In this document: positions 45,537 to 54,264 of the stretch, in pieces
Position numbering within the stretch: the first letter of the stretch is position 1
How the letters are laid out: the number at the start of each line of letters is the position of its first letter
Assembly: GCA_964614515.1 (NCBI GenBank)
Contig: CAZTPJ010000004.1
Span: 18,303 to 82,302 of the forward strand
Direction: 5' to 3'
Source of the DNA: CAZTPJ01 sp964614515
GTDB lineage: Bacteria > Planctomycetota > Phycisphaerae > Phycisphaerales > UBA1924
DNA: 64,000 nucleotides
Translations under genes and position numbers: made by a program
The notes under the pieces: model-generated
Told to the model about the DNA's origin: nothing
Databases searched by the model: none
Seen by the model: only the letters and a program-made list of their open reading frames with translations

Positions 45537-46433
45537 ATGAAGAAACACATCGCCAAGGACCAGGATCACATCAGCAGCGTCGCGTTCGAGCACAAACTGC
45601 TCACGCACGCGCAGTTGTGGTCCGTCAACAAGTCGAAACTCGCGTCAAAGAAGCGCAACGATCCGAACGTGCTTTTCAAGGGTGATCGCGTCGTCTCCAA
45701 AGGTGACGAACTCGACATCCCCACGATCGACGATGCGCCAAAGTCCGGCTCGATTGACCAGGACAACAAGTTCGTCATCGACATGTCAGAGTTGTGGCTG
45801 CGCATCCGCATTGTGAACAACGATCTCTCGCCGATCAAGGACGCGTCCTATGTGCTGACTTTTCCGGACATCACCACCGAGATCAAGGGCGTCACCAACG
45901 ACAAGGGCCAGTTCACCGGAAAGACCGACGCCAAGGGTCACATCGAGATCAAGATTCCGGACTACTTCAAGAAGCGCGACGCGTCATACGCCAAGACGGC
46001 CACGCTCGAAGTCCGCCTCTCCGCCGAAGGATCAGACGGCAAGGCCGAGCAGAAGGGTGATGATCCCGATGGCGTGGTGTACGGGCCGGAGTCCGTGCGC
46101 GGCGAGGTGGCCGTGGCCTGGAAACTCAGCATCGGCGCGCTGAATCCGATTGAAGAGAAGGCGCCGGACGATCGTTGCGTGTCGGGCTGTCAGCAGCGTC
46201 TGAACAATTTGAATTTCAACACGGGTCCGATCGACGGGATCGTCGGCGCGAACACGGACGCGGCCGTCAAGGCCTTCAAAAAGTTGTTCAAGATCGGCTC
46301 GGTCAAGGGCAAGGAAGGCCAGCCGAACACGATGATGCAGATCGACCTGCGTCGGGCGCATGATGAAGAAGGGGGCGCAACGCCCCCGGCCGAGACGGCG
46401 CAGGAAGCCCCGCCCATGCCTTCTGAACACTAA
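45537..46433 (+). CDS. LysM-like and peptidoglycan-binding protein, probable T6SS cargo
   Basis: The 298-aa product has a LysM-like N-terminal part (SKKRNDPNVLFKGDRVVSKG, then DELDIP), a central Ig/transthyretin-like domain (LWLRIRIVNNDLSPIKDASY, then GVTNDKGQFTGKTDAKGHI), and a C-terminal peptidoglycan-binding type 1 domain (CQQRLNNLNFNTGPIDGIVG, then AVKAF). The tail is Pro/Ala-rich. No catalytic domain is visible, so it may position a partner effector on the cell wall. The frame is open upstream to 45381 inside the previous gene; the ATG at 45537 follows GGGAAG. Confidence 0.75.
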   Translation: MKKHIAKDQDHISSVAFEHKLLTHAQLWSVNKSKLASKKRNDPNVLFKGDRVVSKGDELDIPTIDDAPKSGSIDQDNKFVIDMSELWLRIRIVNNDLSPIKDASYVLTFPDITTEIKGVTNDKGQFTGKTDAKGHIEIKIPDYFKKRDASYAKTATLEVRLSAEGSDGKAEQKGDDPDGVVYGPESVRGEVAVAWKLSIGALNPIEEKAPDDRCVSGCQQRLNNLNFNTGPIDGIVGANTDAAVKAFKKLFKIGSVKGKEGQPNTMMQIDLRRAHDEEGGATPPAETAQEAPPMPSEH

Positions 46434-46457
46434 CCGCGCAGGGAGAGATGTCGCACC

Positions 46458-49400
46458 ATGCCAGCAGATCCCACCGCCAACCTCGGAGGCAGCCGACTCG
46501 AGACGAAACCCGAGTACATCGGGCACATCGCGCCGAGTTTCAAGACCCCCAAGCGCTTCAACGCGCTGGCGATTCGCCCGCGCTATCGCATCGCGCTCAA
46601 ACTCGGCGACATCGAGTCATTGTTCTGCACGCAGCCCGATACCCCGGCCGGGCGCATGGCGCGCCTCCAGGTGCTCGGACTGTTCTACTGGCCGCTCAAT
46701 CATCGTCTCGCCGCCGGCGGCACGCCAGCGCCGATCACGACGAACGCGATGGATACGGCCAAGACGGACATGGCCGATTGCAAGGCCAAGGCCGCCACGC
46801 TCAAGACCAAGGCGGATCAGGCGGAAGTCGCCGCACAGGCGTCGGTGACGGCGCTCAATGCGTACTTCGCCGCCGCACCGGGGCCGGCACAGAACGCGCT
46901 GCTCGCGCCAGCGCAGAACGCCCGGAATGCGGCGAAGAACGCCGCCGATCAGGTCAAACAGGCCGCCGATGACTTCCAGACCGCCTGCAATACCTTCGAG
47001 ACCAGCACCAAGGGCACCGCGCTCGAATCCACCGGCGGGCTGATGAAGGACTGGGGCGCCTTCATCGCCGGCAAGGGCAATGACATCAAGGCGGCCGGCG
47101 ACGCCAATGTGCCGCCAAACTGGAACGTCGGCAACACCAACGCCCTGTTGACCACGGCGACCAACGTGAAGGCCTCCTGCGAGAATGCCAAGAAGAAGGC
47201 CGACGAAATCAAGACCAAGGTTGACAACTATCGCGCCGCCGCGCCCAACGTCGACGCGAGGCTCACGCCAAATCAAGAGGCTTTCCGCGTCGCGTGGGAC
47301 TATTTCAAGCAGAACTTCGTCGGCAACAGCGGCAACGCCTCCGACGCCGACGCCGACAAGGAGATTCAGAAACGCCTGAAGGAATGGGTGGTGCAGCAGC
47401 ACCTGTCGCCCTTTGACAAGTGCCTGTACAACCGTGATGGCGCATCGCCCGGCGGCGGGTGCCTGCCCATTCCCACGCCCGACGGCGAGAAGCCTGATGA
47501 GGCCAAGGGTCACTTCGCCAAACTCCGGCTCCCCGGCGGCTATGCCTTGCTCTCGGACTTCATCAATCGATTCAATGTGAATATCGATGACAACGCGGAG
47601 ATTCCGCGGATGGGTCTGACCGACAATCCGTTCACTGTTGAAGATGCGGTCTTCAAGTACAACGAAGTGCTGGGGAAGGTTCCGCTGGTGGCCGTGGTGG
47701 AGAAGTGGGCGACGAAGGAAGGCAAGTGGAAGCGTGCGGGGAAGGATGTGGAGGTTCGCTTCGGCCTCGTGCATCCTTATGACCTTCCGGATTTCAACGC
47801 GAATCGCTCGATGAACACGCAGCTCAATCGTCCTGCGATGCGTGACTCGGTGTGGAGCAAGACGGATCCGACGCCGCCGTCGCGTGACAGCGGCACGGGG
47901 CCGAAGCACTTCACATCCATCCTCGAAAATCACTCGCTCGACGACAACAAGAAGAAGAACGATCCGCAGTGGCCCAATGCGCACGCGGACTTTGGCGGCA
48001 AGCGCGAACACGCCTCGGGTGTTGACAACATCATCTTCGCCCTTGGCGACATCGGCGGGTTCACCAAGCCGCACGATCCTCCGCCGGCGGCCATCGGTGG
48101 TGGCCCGCCGCGTCCGCCGCCCCCCCCGCCGCAGCAGGGCAGCAGCGGCCCGCCATTTCAATACTTCAATCCCGCTGAATCGCTCGGCGACGCGACGCTG
48201 CACGCCGTCAAGACCAAGACGAACGACAACAGCGAGGCGGGCGTGGTCTTTACGCCGTCGCGCCTGTCGGGGGATCGCTATCGCCTTCGAGTGTGGATCC
48301 ATGATCCCGAGATGGTCAGCGACGATGCGAAGAACAAGGGTGAGGGCATGGAGGCGGCGCGCGTCGAGACGGGCACCATCGTCGTCTGGCGCAACATCCG
48401 CTGGAGCCGCCTGGCCACGCTGAAACTTCCCGCGCCGGGGGACATCAACGCCCACATCGTCGCTCGCGCGAAGGTTCCGCCCGACACCAAGCCCGCCAGC
48501 GGCGCTTCACGCGCGGAACGCCTGATGTGGACGTACCTCGCGATTCCCGAAGGCAAAAAAGTCGGGCGCGGCCTGGCGAAGATCGAGATCGACGGCCCAA
48601 TCCAGACCGGCAAGTTGGGCACGCCGTTCAACGCGATACATGTGAACTTTGCGCGGGGGTTCTGCGAACTCGAGTGCGATCCAAAGTTCTTTCAGGACAT
48701 CACGGAGCAGGAATGGCGAGATGCACGGGATCGGGCCGTGGCCGATGCCCTGTTCGTCGGATGCCGCGAACTTGGACTCGTGCTCGACCTCGACGTGTTG
48801 TTCTTCAAGGATGGGGCCGCGGCCGGGTTCAAGATCGACCACAAGACCGGCTTCCTGATGCCCGCGCGGACACCCGCGGATTATGACGCGGCCAATGGCA
48901 TGGGCGTCGTGCTGGCCGCGACCGACCCGGCCGAACTTGACGCCGTTAACGCCACGCGCCAGAAACTCGGGTCGCTCATCACCTCGTACATGTATCCCGG
49001 TTTCTTCCGGCACATCTCCAAGAACGGCTATCTGCCGGGCTTCACGATCGTGCATGCGCTTTTCAGCACGAACCTGATGAGCGACAACGAGGGCGGCGGC
49101 ACGGTCATCTCGGGCGCATCGGGCATGGCGCAGCATTACAACGGCGCGTACAACTTCTTCGGATGCGAGGAATCGTGGCCGGAAAAGGTCGGCGATGATG
49201 TGTGGTTCGGCTACAGCTACACCTGCAACGTGATGCACGAAATCGGGCATGTGTTGTATAAGGAACACGACGCGGGTCTGCACGGCGGCAGCCCGGCGGG
49301 CGGACCCATGCCCCAATATCACGACAACGCGGGCTACGTCACGGAGGCCACAGCCGAGACCGATGAACCTCCGCATGGGACGTGCATCATGAGTTACCGC

Positions 49401-49568
49401 GCGTGCGAGGGCGAGTTCTGTGCGAAGTGCTGCGCAGGCCTTCGCGGATGGAACATCAAGGGCGCTGCGGCTCTGCACGCGCAGATGCCCGCGCCGGCCG
49501 CGCCTCCGCCCGGACCGGCACGATCGGGCGGAATCAAGGGCTTCTTCAAGAAGATTTTCGGCCACTGA
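46458..49568 (+). CDS. Large putative T6SS effector with a metzincin-type metalloprotease site
   Basis: The 1036-aa protein begins with a conserved-looking cargo domain (FNALAIRPRYRIALKLGDIE, then RLQVLGLFYWPLNH). An Ala/Lys-rich helical section (about 95-270), a middle domain, and a polyproline segment near 555 follow. Near the C terminus is HEIGHVLYKEHD: zinc ligands His927, His931 and His937 with catalytic Glu928. The Gly usual in HExxHxxGxxH is Tyr934. CIMSY at 976-980 gives a Met-turn. This arrangement is that of metzincins. A basic tail with KGFFKKIFGH ends the chain. No signal peptide is present, as expected for a T6SS-loaded effector. No immunity gene was identified. Confidence 0.7.
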   Translation: MPADPTANLGGSRLETKPEYIGHIAPSFKTPKRFNALAIRPRYRIALKLGDIESLFCTQPDTPAGRMARLQVLGLFYWPLNHRLAAGGTPAPITTNAMDTAKTDMADCKAKAATLKTKADQAEVAAQASVTALNAYFAAAPGPAQNALLAPAQNARNAAKNAADQVKQAADDFQTACNTFETSTKGTALESTGGLMKDWGAFIAGKGNDIKAAGDANVPPNWNVGNTNALLTTATNVKASCENAKKKADEIKTKVDNYRAAAPNVDARLTPNQEAFRVAWDYFKQNFVGNSGNASDADADKEIQKRLKEWVVQQHLSPFDKCLYNRDGASPGGGCLPIPTPDGEKPDEAKGHFAKLRLPGGYALLSDFINRFNVNIDDNAEIPRMGLTDNPFTVEDAVFKYNEVLGKVPLVAVVEKWATKEGKWKRAGKDVEVRFGLVHPYDLPDFNANRSMNTQLNRPAMRDSVWSKTDPTPPSRDSGTGPKHFTSILENHSLDDNKKKNDPQWPNAHADFGGKREHASGVDNIIFALGDIGGFTKPHDPPPAAIGGGPPRPPPPPPQQGSSGPPFQYFNPAESLGDATLHAVKTKTNDNSEAGVVFTPSRLSGDRYRLRVWIHDPEMVSDDAKNKGEGMEAARVETGTIVVWRNIRWSRLATLKLPAPGDINAHIVARAKVPPDTKPASGASRAERLMWTYLAIPEGKKVGRGLAKIEIDGPIQTGKLGTPFNAIHVNFARGFCELECDPKFFQDITEQEWRDARDRAVADALFVGCRELGLVLDLDVLFFKDGAAAGFKIDHKTGFLMPARTPADYDAANGMGVVLAATDPAELDAVNATRQKLGSLITSYMYPGFFRHISKNGYLPGFTIVHALFSTNLMSDNEGGGTVISGASGMAQHYNGAYNFFGCEESWPEKVGDDVWFGYSYTCNVMHEIGHVLYKEHDAGLHGGSPAGGPMPQYHDNAGYVTEATAETDEPPHGTCIMSYRACEGEFCAKCCAGLRGWNIKGAAALHAQMPAPAAPPPGPARSGGIKGFFKKIFGH

Positions 49569-49583
49569 CCACAAGGGACGATC

Positions 49584-51053
49584 ATGGTCATCGCATCGGT
49601 CATCTCGATCATCATTCAACTCACCAAGACGGAGTTCGCCGTCGGCGAAGACCCGACGTTCACCCTCGAACTGCTCTATGGCGGCGCGGGGTCGATCGTC
49701 GTTCCCGAGCCCGTCGAAGGCTCGGGCATGCCATACTTCCGCGTGGTCGATCTTGCCAATGGCGCTGAGCGCATCGTCAAGAAGCCGCAGTCGTTTCCCG
49801 GTGCCAAGGCTCGCCTTGAACTGCTCGCAGGCGAACCGCACAAGTCCTTTCACAAACTCGGTGACTACATCCCCCTCAATGCGCCCGGCAAGTATGCCAT
49901 CAGCGCGATCTATGAATGGAACAACGGCGCCGATCGCGCCGAGTCCGAGCCCGTCACCATCACCATCACCGGACTCGGCGTGCGAAACATGGGGATCAAC
50001 AACCCATCGTTCCGCCACGGCCTGCTCACGTTCATCAACCCCGCGGCCGATCCGCCGGACCTCATGCTCGCCGATCTGGTCCTCGAACCCGAAGGCGGTG
50101 TCAAACGCCTCAAACCCATCGCGAAAGCAACGATGACGGCCGTGCCCGTCGCGTCGTGTCCGGGGAACCAGTCGCCAACGATGGGACAGTGGATCGCGTG
50201 GATTGAAGGTGACACGTTCAAGGCCGTGCATGTGGGCGACACGCTCGGCCCGACGAGCATGGCGTTGTTCAAGACGATTCCCGGCGCGCAAATCGTCAGT
50301 CCCCTGTTCGCGGCGGTGAACAAGTCTCACACGACGCGGGGCGGCGGCGCGGCCGTGCTGCTGCAGAGGAACCCGCTCAAGGGCGCATCGCTGATTGCGC
50401 TTGACCTTTCGGCCGGGCCGGAGGGTGCAGCGGTGAAGGAGTCGGCGCGACTTGCGCTCGATCGCGCGCCGGACTGGATCGTGAGTTTCGTGCGATCGGA
50501 TCCCGCGGACAAACGCCTCGCGTTCATCACGGCCGAGAATGGCAAGTTCACCATCTCCGATGCGCCATGGCCCAAGCCCGGCGACGCCACGCTTCGCGCG
50601 ACGAAGATCGCCGAATGGGAAGGAGACTTCGTCACGGCCGCGGCGAACATCGACCACAACGACGTGATTCGCGGTTGCGCGTTGGCGTGGATGGGTCCGC
50701 CGGAAGAGCGATCGCTGGAGGTGTTGTCGTGGAAGGTCGGTCCGGACGGCGCGTTTGAATCGGAACCGCTGGGCGCGTTGCCCTGGCCGCACGCGAATCC
50801 CATTCAGTCGATCAAGGCACGCGTTCGCACGGGTGGCTCGCCGACGATTCTGCTGCGTTCCGCGCTGGGCGAGTGGCATGTGTTTGACGCGAAGTTTCAG
50901 GGCAAAGTGTTTGAACCGTTCACGCGCACGGATCTGCCGATTGACATCGCGTTTGTGGCCGACGCCGAGGCCGTGCTGGTCATCGCGCAGATCGGCGGCG
51001 CGATCAAGGTCAAGCGTCTGACGGGGGCAGACCTTCCGCCGAATCAACGTTGA
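49584..51053 (+). CDS. Beta-rich protein of unknown function in the VgrG cargo series
   Basis: I do not recognise a family for this 489-aa protein. The first 130 residues look like an immunoglobulin-type beta sandwich (LTKTEFAVGEDPTFTLELLY up to SEPVTITITG). The rest has repeated short strand patterns with W and D (QWIAWIEGDTFKAVHVGD, ALGEWHVFDAKF) suggestive of a beta-propeller. There is no signal peptide or membrane helix. It lies between the metalloprotease and the PAAR gene, with AAGGGA before the ATG. It could be a chaperone, a cytoplasmic immunity protein or additional cargo. Confidence 0.6.
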   Translation: MVIASVISIIIQLTKTEFAVGEDPTFTLELLYGGAGSIVVPEPVEGSGMPYFRVVDLANGAERIVKKPQSFPGAKARLELLAGEPHKSFHKLGDYIPLNAPGKYAISAIYEWNNGADRAESEPVTITITGLGVRNMGINNPSFRHGLLTFINPAADPPDLMLADLVLEPEGGVKRLKPIAKATMTAVPVASCPGNQSPTMGQWIAWIEGDTFKAVHVGDTLGPTSMALFKTIPGAQIVSPLFAAVNKSHTTRGGGAAVLLQRNPLKGASLIALDLSAGPEGAAVKESARLALDRAPDWIVSFVRSDPADKRLAFITAENGKFTISDAPWPKPGDATLRATKIAEWEGDFVTAAANIDHNDVIRGCALAWMGPPEERSLEVLSWKVGPDGAFESEPLGALPWPHANPIQSIKARVRTGGSPTILLRSALGEWHVFDAKFQGKVFEPFTRTDLPIDIAFVADAEAVLVIAQIGGAIKVKRLTGADLPPNQR

Positions 51054-51064
51054 GGAGTTTCATC

Positions 51065-51367
51065 ATGCCTCCGGCAGCGCAAGTTCTTGGAATGCACACG
51101 TGTCCGATGCAGACGCCCGGCACGCCGCCGATCCCGCATGTCGGCGGGCCGATCGTGGGGCCGGGGTGTCCGACCGTGCTCATCGGCAACCTGCCGGCCG
51201 CGGTGATGGGCGACTCGTGCGTGTGCGTCGGGCCGCCGGATTCGATCGTCAAAGGCTCGGCGACGGTACTCATCGGCGGCAAGCCGGCGGCGAGAGTCGG
51301 CGACACGACCGCGCACGGCGGAACAATCATGCCGCCGGGATGTCCGACTGTGATGATCGGGGGGTGA
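51065..51367 (+). CDS. PAAR-domain spike tip protein
   Basis: The 100-aa protein consists of a PAAR domain with three Pro/Gly/Cys-rich repeats: GTPPIPHVGGPIVGPGCPTV, NLPAAVMGDSCVCVGPPDSI, and GKPAARVGDTTAHGGTIMPP followed by GCPTVMIGG. PAAR proteins cap the VgrG spike, bind zinc and couple effectors. GAGGAG lies seven bases before the ATG at 51065 and overlaps the stop of the previous gene. A TTG start at 51050 is possible but less likely. Confidence 0.93.
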   Translation: MPPAAQVLGMHTCPMQTPGTPPIPHVGGPIVGPGCPTVLIGNLPAAVMGDSCVCVGPPDSIVKGSATVLIGGKPAARVGDTTAHGGTIMPPGCPTVMIGG

Positions 51368-51370
51368 AAC

Positions 51371-52777
51371 ATGTCGCGATGGTTCGTTGTGGTACTCAGC
51401 GTGGCGTGGATCGCCGGCGCGCTTCCCTCGCTCGCGGCCGCGGCCGTGAATCCGCCCGACAAGGCCGACGCGCCCAGGACCGAGGGCGTCGAGATCTATT
51501 CGCTCGACAACGGCCTGCGCATCGTGCTGATGCCGGTGGCCGGCGCGACGCGGGTCGCGGTGTTGACGATGATCGAGGCCGGGTTCCTCGATGAACCCGC
51601 GGGCATGACGCAGGCCTCGCACCTGCTCGAACATCTCGCATGCATGGGCGCGACCAAGTCGTATCAACCCAACGAATCCTTCAATCGCCTGTCCGAGCGC
51701 GGCTTGGCCAACGCCGAGACCATGGCCGATCACACGCGATACGACATGATGGTGGCGGCTGAGGACATCGAACTCGCGCTGACCATTCAGGCCGAACGCC
51801 TGACATCGCTCCGCATTGACGACGCCGTAATTCAGCAGGAGGCCCCGCGCTGTCACAGCGAGGCGGTTAATGTCGAGATGTTCGCCGGCGGGCCGATGAT
51901 GAAGTTCGCGTTCATGGCCGCCGTGCAGGCGTGGCGACACGGCGCTGAGCGGGCGCTGGTCAAGTCCGGGCTGGAATCGACGGACCCCGAGGCGCTCGCC
52001 GCGTTTCATGACGACGTGGTCACGCCGGATCGCGTGACGCTGGTGATCTGCGGCGGGATCGACATCGCGAAGACCAAGGCGATCATCGACCGTGAGTTCG
52101 CCCCGATCCCCGCGCGCGATGACGCGCCCGCCCCGACTCGCATCGACTGGAACGACTTGCCGCCCATCACGCGTATCGAATGGGACAGCGTTCACACGGC
52201 CGTCATCCTCACCTGGGCCCCGCCAGAGGATCGCGTCGATCGGGCGCTTCTGTCGGTGTACGCGAGTCTGCTCTTCGGCGCGATCACGGCCGACGCGGAT
52301 GTGCAGCGCCGATCGACGCGGACGATGTCTTCGGCGTCGTCGTGGCCGGTGGACCGCCTGCCGTTCTTCGTGTATTCGACGCTCGCGCCGAATCAGGATG
52401 CGGATGAGGCAGCTCGCGTCATCGCCGAGCGCGTGCATGCCATCGCAACCGAGCCGCTCTCTGAACAACGAGTCGGCTTCGCGCGGACGCACGCCATGCA
52501 ACTCGCGTGGGTGTCGCTTCCGCCACCCCCGGCCATCGGCGTGCAGGTGCGCACTGTCGAGCAGCAGAACCCCGGCAACGCGGCGCATGCGATGGACTTG
52601 GTGCTCGGCAACCTCGCGATTCAGGCGTGCATGCGCCAGCGGTTGATTGGACACGATGAGACGCTGGCGGGAAATCTCGCCCCGGCCGTGTCGTCCGAGC
52701 GAATCGCGAAGATTCTCACGGAAACGATCACGCCGGATCGGCTTCGCATCACGATCCTTTCGCCAGCGAAGCCTTGA
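51371..52777 (+). CDS. Exported M16-family zinc metallopeptidase
   Basis: The 468-aa precursor has a signal peptide (about 1-24, AGALPSLAAAA). The M16 motif HLLEH is at 84-88, and a glutamate at 164 fits the third zinc ligand at the usual distance. His84, Glu87, His88 and Glu164 are thus all present. The second half is an M16_C-like domain that is probably non-catalytic. It starts three bases after the PAAR gene, so it is part of the cargo transcript, yet it carries a Sec signal, so it is unlikely to be loaded on the spike. It could be a periplasmic quality-control or self-protection protease. Confidence 0.8.
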   Translation: MSRWFVVVLSVAWIAGALPSLAAAAVNPPDKADAPRTEGVEIYSLDNGLRIVLMPVAGATRVAVLTMIEAGFLDEPAGMTQASHLLEHLACMGATKSYQPNESFNRLSERGLANAETMADHTRYDMMVAAEDIELALTIQAERLTSLRIDDAVIQQEAPRCHSEAVNVEMFAGGPMMKFAFMAAVQAWRHGAERALVKSGLESTDPEALAAFHDDVVTPDRVTLVICGGIDIAKTKAIIDREFAPIPARDDAPAPTRIDWNDLPPITRIEWDSVHTAVILTWAPPEDRVDRALLSVYASLLFGAITADADVQRRSTRTMSSASSWPVDRLPFFVYSTLAPNQDADEAARVIAERVHAIATEPLSEQRVGFARTHAMQLAWVSLPPPPAIGVQVRTVEQQNPGNAAHAMDLVLGNLAIQACMRQRLIGHDETLAGNLAPAVSSERIAKILTETITPDRLRITILSPAKP

Positions 52778-52798
52778 TCAGAGGCACGGTCTCGCGGG

Positions 52799-53215
52799 TC
52801 ATCGCGTGCGCTGTTCGAGGCGATCGCGCATCTCGCGGGCGCGATCCGTCAGCGCGGCCTCGTCCGTCGGCTTCGTGTCCAGGGGCGTGAGATCGAAGTG
52901 CCATCGAACCGTCGTGCGCACAGGAACCGGCGACAGTTCCGCGATCAGATCAATCGGCGGATACTCATACCACGGTGCGACCGCGGTTCGCCCGGTGTTG
53001 ATTGCGTGATATCCATCAAGGCGCACCTGCACGTCATAGGTACCGTAATAGAGGAACGATGCTGAAACGGGCGTTCGTCCAATCTCCACATCATTGAGCC
53101 ACACCAGCGCCCCCGGCGGTTCAGACGTGACGACGATGGTGCGCTGCGCGCATCCGCCAAGCGCCACGGCCAGGCCGCACGCCATCGCGCCACGCAGCGC
53201 CGCGTGCCGCGTCAT
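52799..53215 (-). CDS. PEGA-domain lipoprotein
   Basis: The 138-aa product has a lipoprotein signal ending in VALGGC (Cys22), then a PEGA domain: IVVTSEPPGALVWLNDVEIG, the RTPVSASFLYYGTYDVQVRL segment and the strand after DGYHAIN. A charged helix closes the protein. PEGA domains are found in surface and S-layer-associated proteins. The start overlaps the lptB stop (ATGA), so it is co-translated with lptB. CGGAGA lies upstream of the ATG. A link to envelope biogenesis is plausible. Confidence 0.85.
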   Translation of the reverse strand: MTRHAALRGAMACGLAVALGGCAQRTIVVTSEPPGALVWLNDVEIGRTPVSASFLYYGTYDVQVRLDGYHAINTGRTAVAPWYEYPPIDLIAELSPVPVRTTVRWHFDLTPLDTKPTDEAALTDRAREMRDRLEQRTR

Positions 53216-54042
53216 CGCGTTGTCTCCGGCGCGCGGCGGCTCGGGGCACGCGTGACCAGCGGCTCGGCCGGGCGTGCCTCAACGCTCGCCGCACCGTTGC
53301 GCGAGGGATGATCAAATTCATCCCCGCGAAACAGCGAACCGAGATAGACACGCCGCACAAGATCGTTCTTGATGAGATCCTTCGGCTGGCCTTCGGCGAA
53401 CTTGCGGCCCTCGTCGATGATGTACGCCCGGTGACACACGCGCAGCGTCTGCTGCACGTTGTGATCCGTGATCAGACACGCGATGCCCAGCGAAGACAAT
53501 CGCCGGATCTCGCTTTGCAAGTCTTCCACGGCGATGGGGTCCACGCCCGAGAACGGCTCATCGAGCAGGATCAGTCGCGGGTTCGTCACCAGCGCGCGGG
53601 CGATTTCGAGTTTTCGCCTCTCGCCGCCGGAGCATGTGCGTGCGGCCTGTTTCGCCTTGTGCGCGAGGCCGAACTGCGCGAGCAACTCCGTCGCACGGCT
53701 CTTGCGCTGCCCCCGCGGCATCGGCATGGTCTCGAGGATGGCGAGCAGGTTCTGCTCGCACGTCATTCGCCCGAAAATGCTCGGTTCCTGACTCAGATAC
53801 CCCATGCCCATCCGCGCGCGGCGATACATGGGCATGGCCGTGACATCCTGCCCATCAAAGACCACGCGCCCGTCGTCGGCGTCGATCATGCCGATGGTCA
53901 TGCGGAAGGAGGTGGTCTTGCCCGCGCCGTTTCGCCCGAGCAGGCCGACGATTTCCGCCTGATCCACATGGAACGACACCCCATCCACCACGCGCCGCCC
54001 GGCGTAGGTCTTCTTCAGTCCCAGGGCTTCAAGAAGGGGCAT
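53212..54042 (-). CDS. lptB: Lipopolysaccharide export ABC ATPase LptB
   Basis: The 276-aa ATPase shows Walker A GRNGAGKT (36-43), Q-loop LSQEPSIF, signature CSGGERRKLEIARAL (from 137), Walker B LILLDEPFSGVDP (from 157) and the H-loop ITDHNV. The sequence between them matches LptB, and the C-terminal extension beyond SLFRGDEF (about 30 residues) is extra. LptB powers LPS transport to the outer membrane with LptFG. The ATG at 54042 lies eight bases after TACACT on the minus strand. An upstream extension to 54450 is open but without homology. Confidence 0.9.
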   Translation of the reverse strand: MPLLEALGLKKTYAGRRVVDGVSFHVDQAEIVGLLGRNGAGKTTSFRMTIGMIDADDGRVVFDGQDVTAMPMYRRARMGMGYLSQEPSIFGRMTCEQNLLAILETMPMPRGQRKSRATELLAQFGLAHKAKQAARTCSGGERRKLEIARALVTNPRLILLDEPFSGVDPIAVEDLQSEIRRLSSLGIACLITDHNVQQTLRVCHRAYIIDEGRKFAEGQPKDLIKNDLVRRVYLGSLFRGDEFDHPSRNGAASVEARPAEPLVTRAPSRRAPETTR

Positions 54043-54050
54043 ATACGGGG

Positions 54051-54056
54051 AGTGTA
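54051..54056 (-). promoter_or_regulatory. Candidate -10 hexamer (TACACT) of lptB
   Basis: On the minus strand TACACT ends eight bases before the lptB ATG, with no ribosome binding site between. This implies a leaderless or near-leaderless transcript. No clear -35 was seen. Confidence 0.4.
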
Positions 54057-54264
54057 GGGCGTGAATCGACGCCTCGTCCGTCGAACGGGGGGTGGTTTCG
54101 GGCGGCAGGCCGTCGCCACGAACCCCTCTCCACATACGATCAGGCGATACCGAGTCGAAGGGAAGTGAGTCGGGAGCGAACGTCACGCTTCGCGGCCAAC
54201 GCCCTGAACCGCCCGCGAGAGTGGATCGGCCGTGATGACCACGGCCTCCGAGAGAGAAACACAC

